In this document: positions 4,544 through 8,311 of the stretch, in pieces
Position numbering within the stretch: position 1 is the stretch's first letter
How the letters are laid out: the number at the start of each line of letters is the position of its first letter
NCBI GenBank assembly: GCA_937894665.1
Contig: CALAWF010000260.1
Span: 1 to 8,311, forward strand
Reading direction: 5' to 3'
Length of the DNA: 8,311 bases
Source of the DNA: an uncultured bacterium
GTDB taxonomy: Bacteria; Cyanobacteriota; Vampirovibrionia; Gastranaerophilales; Gastranaerophilaceae
Translations under genes and position numbers: made by a program
Notes under the pieces: generated by a model
Databases searched by the model: none
Told to the model about the DNA's origin: nothing
What the model saw: the letters and a program-made list of their open reading frames with translations, nothing else

Positions 4544-6148
4544 ATGAAAGGTGCAAAGGTTATTATTAATACCCTCAAATCATTGGGTGTTGATACTATT
4601 TTTGGCTACCCGGGGGGAATTGTTTTAGATTTGTATGACGAATTGTATAGTCAATCTGATATAAAACATATTTTGGTTCGTCATGAGCAATCTGCAGTGC
4701 ATGCTGCAGAAGGTTATGCTCGAGTTACGGGGAAATGTGGTGTTTCTCTTGTTACATCCGGACCTGGGGCGACAAATACTGTGTCTGGGATTGTGAATGC
4801 TTATCTTGATGGTTATCCTGTAGTTGTTTTAACCGGTCAAGTTTTCAAAAATTTAATTGGTAAAGATGCTTTTCAAGAAGCAAATATTTGTGATATTACA
4901 AAATCTTGTACTAAAAAAGTTTTCCAAGTTACAAATGCAAATGATTTACAAAAAACTTTGCAAAATGCTTTTTCAGTTGCAATGTCTGGCAAAAAAGGAC
5001 CTGTTGTAGTTGATTTGTCAAGAAATGTTTTAAGCGAATTTGTTGAATACAATGAACAATTAAATAGTTGTGTGGAAAAATTTCCAACTTTTAGTGAACA
5101 GGATGTAAATAAAGTTTTGGATAGAATTAAGGCGGCCAAAAGACCTGTAATTGTTTCTGGCGGCGGAGTTGCTCATTCGGGGGCAGAAGATGAATTACTA
5201 AAATTTTCTGATGCTTTAAATATTCCTGTTGTAGCTACTATGATGGGTGTTGGAACTTTCCCTCAAGAAAATAAAAATTATTTTGGAATGATTGGCATTT
5301 TTGGAGATAAAGTCGCAAATCAAATTCTTAAAGAGTCTGATTTAATTATTTCTCTTGGTGCAAGATTTAATGACAGAATTACCTGTATGTTCAAGGATTG
5401 CAATTTAGCTGAGAAGTTTATTCAAATAGACATAAATCCTTTAGAACTTGGAAGGGTTATAGATGGCATTGATTCTGTTTGTGCCGATATAAAAGAATTT
5501 TTGAGTGCATTGAATACTTTATCAACATCAATTGATTTTGATAGATGGCTAAGTGAGGCTCAAAGTTTGAAAACTTTGAATCTTCCAAGCAAAAAATCAA
5601 CAAATATGTTGTACTCATTTGAAGTGGTACAGCAGATTGAAAAATTTACAAAAGATAAGAATGTAATTTTTACATCTGAAGTTGGACAACATATGTTGTG
5701 GGCTGTTCAGAATTTATCTTTGAATAAAGATAGAAAAATTTTATTATCCGGAGGTTCTGGAACAATGGGTTTTGGTTTCCCTGCTGGGATTGGTGCTGCT
5801 GTTGCTTTTCCTGAAAAAACTGTTGTATGTATCTCCGGAGATGGTTCATTCCAGATGAATTTGGAAGAACTTGCAGTTTGTAAGGATTATAATTTGAATG
5901 TAAAAATTATGATTTTAAATAACGGATATTTGGGTATGGTTCGCCAATTGCAAGAAAAATCTTATGGTGGAAGATACTCAGAAACAAAGATTTCAAATCC
6001 GGACTTTTTAAAACTAGCTGAAAGTTATGGTATAGGTGCAAGAAGAGTTTCTTCATTTAATGAAATTGAAGATGCCTTAACTTGTGCTTTTTCAACCGAC
6101 GGTCCATATGTTGTGGAATTTGTGGTTGAACCTATGGAACTTTTATAA
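4544..6148 (+). CDS. ilvB: Acetolactate synthase large (catalytic) subunit
   Basis: This thiamine-diphosphate enzyme condenses two pyruvates to 2-acetolactate, the first shared step to valine and leucine, or joins pyruvate with 2-ketobutyrate for isoleucine. At 534 aa it has the usual three domains: N-terminal PYR (about 1-165), central FAD-type (about 185-320) and C-terminal PP (about 370-525). Visible sites are YPGG (22-25), the catalytic Glu48 in RHEQSA, SGPGATN (72-78), GARFNDR (272-278, typical of FAD-binding biosynthetic enzymes) and the ThDP/Mg motif from GDGSF (432) to NN (459-460). The Trp of the usual NGYLGMVRQWQ is Leu469, the Pro of GQVP is Phe101, and the Ala after YPGG is Ile26. 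The chain stops at EPMELL, short of the usual PMVP tail. ATG 4544 fits the family N-terminus; ATG 4517 is the alternative. No ilvN, ilvC or leu genes adjoin it, so the regulatory subunit must lie elsewhere or be absent. Confidence 0.9.
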   Translation: MKGAKVIINTLKSLGVDTIFGYPGGIVLDLYDELYSQSDIKHILVRHEQSAVHAAEGYARVTGKCGVSLVTSGPGATNTVSGIVNAYLDGYPVVVLTGQVFKNLIGKDAFQEANICDITKSCTKKVFQVTNANDLQKTLQNAFSVAMSGKKGPVVVDLSRNVLSEFVEYNEQLNSCVEKFPTFSEQDVNKVLDRIKAAKRPVIVSGGGVAHSGAEDELLKFSDALNIPVVATMMGVGTFPQENKNYFGMIGIFGDKVANQILKESDLIISLGARFNDRITCMFKDCNLAEKFIQIDINPLELGRVIDGIDSVCADIKEFLSALNTLSTSIDFDRWLSEAQSLKTLNLPSKKSTNMLYSFEVVQQIEKFTKDKNVIFTSEVGQHMLWAVQNLSLNKDRKILLSGGSGTMGFGFPAGIGAAVAFPEKTVVCISGDGSFQMNLEELAVCKDYNLNVKIMILNNGYLGMVRQLQEKSYGGRYSETKISNPDFLKLAESYGIGARRVSSFNEIEDALTCAFSTDGPYVVEFVVEPMELL

Positions 6149-6209
6149 GTAATAGATATAGAAAGATTATAAGATAGAATTACCCTGTGAAAGAGGCTTG
6201 AACAATAAT

Positions 6210-6377
6210 ATGAATAAATCAATAATTAAGGAAGTTAAATCAGTTTACTCCAACAAAATAAGAGCAAATAATTCGGTGTCAATGAATCCTGAAATTCTTT
6301 CAAATAAAAATAAAGTCAAAAAAGAGAAAACATTTTTTAACGGTGTAATTGAAAAATTGAATATATCAAAGATTTAA
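6210..6377 (+). CDS. Possible small basic protein (55 aa), unknown
   Basis: This is a short complete frame from ATG to TAA encoding a hydrophilic, Lys/Asn/Ser-rich peptide with no signal peptide, Cys or membrane segment. It ends in a short amphipathic stretch (FFNGVIEKLNISKI, 42-55). AAAGAGG (6190-6196) lies upstream but about 13 bases away, more than ideal. It follows the acetolactate synthase by 61 bases with no terminator between, so it could be co-transcribed. Its stop directly abuts the stop of the convergent formyltransferase-like gene. It has no recognisable family and could be a chance frame in AT-rich DNA; otherwise the interval 6149-6377 would hold no gene. Confidence 0.4.
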   Translation: MNKSIIKEVKSVYSNKIRANNSVSMNPEILSNKNKVKKEKTFFNGVIEKLNISKI

Positions 6378-6899
6378 TTAGTGTTTGCAAGAAGAGCAAT
6401 TTCCGCTGCAACCTCCGTTAGCATGGTTGCATGGATTTTTAAATAAGTCTTGGAAATCAAAAACAGTGTCGTTGATTATCGCTTCAATAACCGGTGGATA
6501 TAATCTTGCTCCAACTTTTTCTAAATCGTCTATAAATTCTTCTAAATGAGTTTCTAATCCTATAAGAACAGGGTATTGTGCTAATATTTTTCCATAGAAG
6601 TTGTCTTTTTCTACTTTGTGAATAGTTACTCCGCTAACTTTTATTCCTGAAAGATAAGATTTTGTAATTGCATCCTCTTCCATAAAAGATGGTAAAAGTG
6701 ATGGATGGATGTTTAGAACTTCTTTACCTTCAAAATCTGCATTAAATTCTTTTTCATATCCTGTTAATACAATTATGTCGTAGTCTGTAAAATCAGAATT
6801 TTTATTTAATATATCCACGTTATCTTTTAGTGTATTTTTAATCGCAGATATTATTTTTTTATTTTCGGAATCAATTATTGCAACTTTTTTGTTTTTCAT
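6378..6899 (-). CDS. Formyltransferase-like (PurN/Fmt fold) protein with Cys-rich tail
   Basis: This 173-aa protein resembles the folate-dependent formyltransferase fold. VLNIHPSLLPSF (61-72) holds the Asn63 and His65 that correspond to the catalytic Asn/His of glycinamide ribonucleotide formyltransferase (PurN). The stretch GIKVSGVTIHKV (85-96) and KILAQYPV (104-111) follow as in PurN. Two things are unlike a normal PurN. The N-terminal GNGSNLQ phosphate loop is absent (DSENKKI here), and the position of the catalytic Asp in the usual DxGP loop is occupied by Phe101, unless nearby Asp99 takes over. The C-terminus carries Cys157, His159, Cys164, Cys168, Cys171 and His173, a likely metal site. 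The chain is about 40 residues shorter than E. coli PurN. It may be a formyltransferase of altered specificity or a non-catalytic metal-binding or regulatory relative. No SD precedes the ATG; TAAAAT (plus 6906-6911) sits where a -10 for a leaderless message would be. No purine genes adjoin it. Confidence 0.75.
   Translation of the reverse strand: MKNKKVAIIDSENKKIISAIKNTLKDNVDILNKNSDFTDYDIIVLTGYEKEFNADFEGKEVLNIHPSLLPSFMEEDAITKSYLSGIKVSGVTIHKVEKDNFYGKILAQYPVLIGLETHLEEFIDDLEKVGARLYPPVIEAIINDTVFDFQDLFKNPCNHANGGCSGNCSSCKH
6407..6440 (+). terminator. Terminator-like hairpin inside the convergent gene
   Basis: TGCAACC (6407-6413) pairs perfectly with GGTTGCA (6425-6431) around an 11-base loop, and ATTTTT follows at 6435-6440. 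Read on the plus strand it could end the acetolactate synthase transcript, while the same bases encode the Cys-rich tail of the minus-strand protein. The stem is short and the T-run begins 4 bases after it, so this is tentative. Confidence 0.35.
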
Positions 6900-6955
6900 A
6901 TATAAATTTTAGTACAAAAATAGCAAAAAATATTTTTACAAGAGTTCAATATAAT

Positions 6956-7318
6956 ATGCAAATACATAATAATTCAAATACAACCCCATCAATAAATTTT
7001 GGAGCAAAAGTTCCAACAATAAAAGTTTTGGAAGCTGCAACTTTAAAGTTAACCGAAAGTGAATCAGTTGCTGATTTAAAACCTATTATTGATACCTTTT
7101 GGGATAAACCTTTTAAAGCTGCTGGTAATAGAGGGTACAGATACTATTTAAAAATTATCGCAGATAAAATTACTGCAAAATATCCGGAAATAAAAAAGTC
7201 TGTCGATGAAATTAATACGTATGCTCAATCTCACCCTAGAGCAACAAAAAGTGATTTTAGATACCTTCAAAAAAACATAGTAGATAAATTAGGCTCTGTT
7301 GTTGATATTGAGGTTTAA
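6956..7318 (+). CDS. Unknown protein with N-terminal INFGAK motif
   Basis: This 120-aa protein is of no family I can name. The N-terminus is polar and Asn/Ser/Thr-rich (1-12), followed by INFGAKV (13-19). The remainder is predicted helical and soluble, with a run of aromatic and basic residues (NRGYRYYLKII, 58-68). There is no hydrophobic signal peptide and no membrane segment. I chose ATG 6956 because the downstream neighbour begins with almost the same residues (MQI-x-N...SN) and because an upstream extension to 6878 would overlap the divergent gene. AAGAG at 6940-6944 is a weak SD 11 bases away. The next gene starts 5 bases after the stop, so the two form an operon. Confidence 0.7.
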   Translation: MQIHNNSNTTPSINFGAKVPTIKVLEAATLKLTESESVADLKPIIDTFWDKPFKAAGNRGYRYYLKIIADKITAKYPEIKKSVDEINTYAQSHPRATKSDFRYLQKNIVDKLGSVVDIEV

Positions 7319-7323
7319 TCAAA

Positions 7324-8085
7324 ATGCAAATAGATAATTCAAACAGACTCTCATTTCAAGCTCGATTAAACTTATCTGGTGTTGAAACTGGCATGATGGA
7401 TAGGTTTCAACTTCGGAAACTTATTCAAAATGCATCAAGAATAGGTGATTCTAATGATGTTATAAATGTGGAAGTAAAGTCAATTTCCTCTAATACTAAA
7501 GCTATTCGAGATGGCTTTTTATTTTCCGCAGAATATGATGTGAATGCGGATGCGACAATTCAAAATAAATATTTTAAGTTAGATTCCCCAGCATGGAAAC
7601 GTCTTGAAATTTATGAAAAATCAAGAAAAAATCCTTTTTATGAAATAAATGAATTTTTGATAAGTTTACATAAAAAATTTCCAAATTATTTTGTTGCTCC
7701 AAAAATTGCTGCTCAAAATATGTATAAAGCAGTTGATGTTGTAGCACAGGATTTAAAACGTTTTTTATTTAAAAGACAACTTTCTATCCCAAAATCTGTT
7801 CAAGAATATTTAAAAAATGCAAATGTTGTTGCTCAAGCCTATGCTAATGGTGATTTACACAAATGGGGTTTGACATATTTTCGTTATATTGGGAAAGTTC
7901 AAACTCGACGAGATTCTTGGGGCTCCAAGTTGCCTCCAACTATGAAAACTTTTGTTGAGACCCTAATAGCTAAAACTCTCAATGGCGAGCCGCAATATAA
8001 TTCTAAAGATATTGATATTTCAAAGCGGAGGCTGTATGAATATGTTACAAAAAATTATTCTTTTAATGAAACAATAAATGAGTAA
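7324..8085 (+). CDS. Unknown protein with N-terminal LSFQAR motif
   Basis: This 253-aa soluble protein has no recognised family. Its first 15 residues repeat the pattern of the upstream protein: MQI, an Asn/Ser stretch, then LSFQARL (9-15). After that comes a mixed alpha/beta region to about 90 and a helix-rich, strongly basic C-terminal two-thirds (for example KRFLFKRQ near 143-150 and SKRRLYEYV near 235-243). No signal peptide or transmembrane helix is seen. GAGG at 7310-7313, inside the end of the upstream gene, lies 10 bases before the ATG. A perfect terminator begins at the last base of the stop codon. The shared N-terminal tag and tight spacing suggest a joint role; effector, scaffold or cargo functions are all open. 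Confidence 0.8.
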   Translation: MQIDNSNRLSFQARLNLSGVETGMMDRFQLRKLIQNASRIGDSNDVINVEVKSISSNTKAIRDGFLFSAEYDVNADATIQNKYFKLDSPAWKRLEIYEKSRKNPFYEINEFLISLHKKFPNYFVAPKIAAQNMYKAVDVVAQDLKRFLFKRQLSIPKSVQEYLKNANVVAQAYANGDLHKWGLTYFRYIGKVQTRRDSWGSKLPPTMKTFVETLIAKTLNGEPQYNSKDIDISKRRLYEYVTKNYSFNETINE

Positions 8086-8122
8086 AAAAACAGGATTTAG
8101 AAATAGCTAAATCCTGTTTTTT
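8085..8122. terminator. Perfect bidirectional rho-independent terminator
   Basis: AAAAAACAGGATTTAG (8085-8100) pairs without mismatch to CTAAATCCTGTTTTTT (8107-8122) around a 6-base loop. The A-run and T-run serve as U-tracts for both directions, ending the plus-strand unknown-protein operon and the minus-strand decarboxylase gene. Confidence 0.92.
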
Positions 8123-8134
8123 AGAAATAATTTA

Positions 8135-8311
8135 TTAGTGGCAAAGTGCTAATAGAACACCTGCTGCTACAGCAGATCCAATTACACCTGCAACGTTAGG
8201 TCCCATTGCGTGCATCAATAAGTAGTTTTGAGGGTTGTATTCAAGACCAACTTTGTTTGATACTCTTGCAGCCATTGGAACGGCTGATACACCGGCAGAA
8301 CCAATTAGCGG
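8135..8311 (-). CDS. Na+-translocating decarboxylase beta subunit (C-terminal part)
   Basis: Only the last 58 residues are in the window; the gene continues past the right edge. They match the highly conserved end of the beta subunit of sodium-pumping decarboxylases (OadB, MmdB, GcdB): PLIGSAGVSA at the start of the fragment, PMAARVSNK, NPQNYLLMHAMGPNVAG and a final hydrophobic GSAVAAGVLLAL helix. This subunit sits in the membrane and couples removal of CO2 from carboxybiotin to Na+ export. The fragment cannot separate oxaloacetate, methylmalonyl-CoA and glutaconyl-CoA types, so no symbol is given. The extra CH at the very end is slightly unusual. It converges on the unknown-protein operon and stops before the shared terminator. 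Confidence 0.92.
   Translation of the reverse strand, partial: PLIGSAGVSAVPMAARVSNKVGLEYNPQNYLLMHAMGPNVAGVIGSAVAAGVLLALCH

Noticed and set aside
4544..6148. Catabolic acetolactate synthase (AlsS) or another ThDP decarboxylase
   Set aside because: GARFNDR and NGYLGMVRQ are signatures of the FAD-type biosynthetic group. No acetolactate decarboxylase gene is adjacent. The substitutions keep substrate use open but not the family.
6878..6955. N-terminal extension of the 120-aa protein from 6878
   Set aside because: It overlaps the start of the opposing gene and lacks the MQI tag alignment with the downstream protein. ATG 6956 fits better.
6950..6955. TATAAT as the promoter -10 box of the 120-aa protein
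   Set aside because: It touches the ATG directly, so the transcript would start inside the gene, and no -35 lies at the right distance.

Overview
The window is AT-rich, gene-dense bacterial DNA with short spacers and clear Shine-Dalgarno (SD) sites on about half the genes. Three traits suggest an uncultured gut-type lineage, most likely Candidatus Gastranaerophilales (Melainabacteria/Vampirovibrionia). They are a pilin-like protein with the FTLAEVLITLGIIGVVAAMT signature, small proteins with an N-terminal [IL]-[NS]-F-x-A-[KR] motif, and Na+-pump decarboxylase chemistry at the right edge. This placement rests on recognised protein style, not on a marker gene, and is an inference.

Layout. Positions 1-380 are a mosaic of short interspersed repeats in both orientations. 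They run in an uninterrupted reading frame into a type IV pilin-like gene (to 1070) that has no normal start codon at its signal peptide. A convergent PHP-domain phosphoesterase follows on the minus strand (1078-1704). A plus-strand cluster then carries a polytopic membrane protein, a 72-aa zinc-ribbon protein and ribonuclease PH (1757-3646). Next are two overlapping genes for exported, lysine/glutamine-rich helical proteins (3668-4392), closed by a rho-independent terminator. An orphan acetolactate synthase large subunit (4544-6148) follows, then a possible 55-aa gene (6210-6377). Its stop codon directly abuts that of a minus-strand formyltransferase-like protein with a Cys-rich tail (6378-6899). 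Divergent from it are two tandem unknown proteins sharing an N-terminal motif (6956-8085). A perfect bidirectional terminator separates them from the C-terminal end of a sodium-translocating decarboxylase beta subunit on the minus strand (8135-8311).

Functional reading. RNase PH (tRNA 3' maturation), acetolactate synthase (branched-chain amino acid or acetoin branch point) and the decarboxylase beta subunit (carboxylate decarboxylation coupled to Na+ export) are housekeeping or fermentative functions. The rest is lineage-specific: surface or exported proteins and small unknowns. I see no CRISPR array, tRNA, rRNA, transposase or phage module.

The most interesting signals are: (1) the repeat-derived, apparently startless 5' part of the pilin gene; (2) the tandem proteins sharing an FxA[KR] N-terminal motif; (3) the formyltransferase-like protein without the usual catalytic Asp position and with a Cys/His tail; (4) the acetolactate synthase with changes at several family-conserved active-site-channel positions and a short C-terminus; and (5) the exported 18-residue-repeat helix protein and its overlapping partner.
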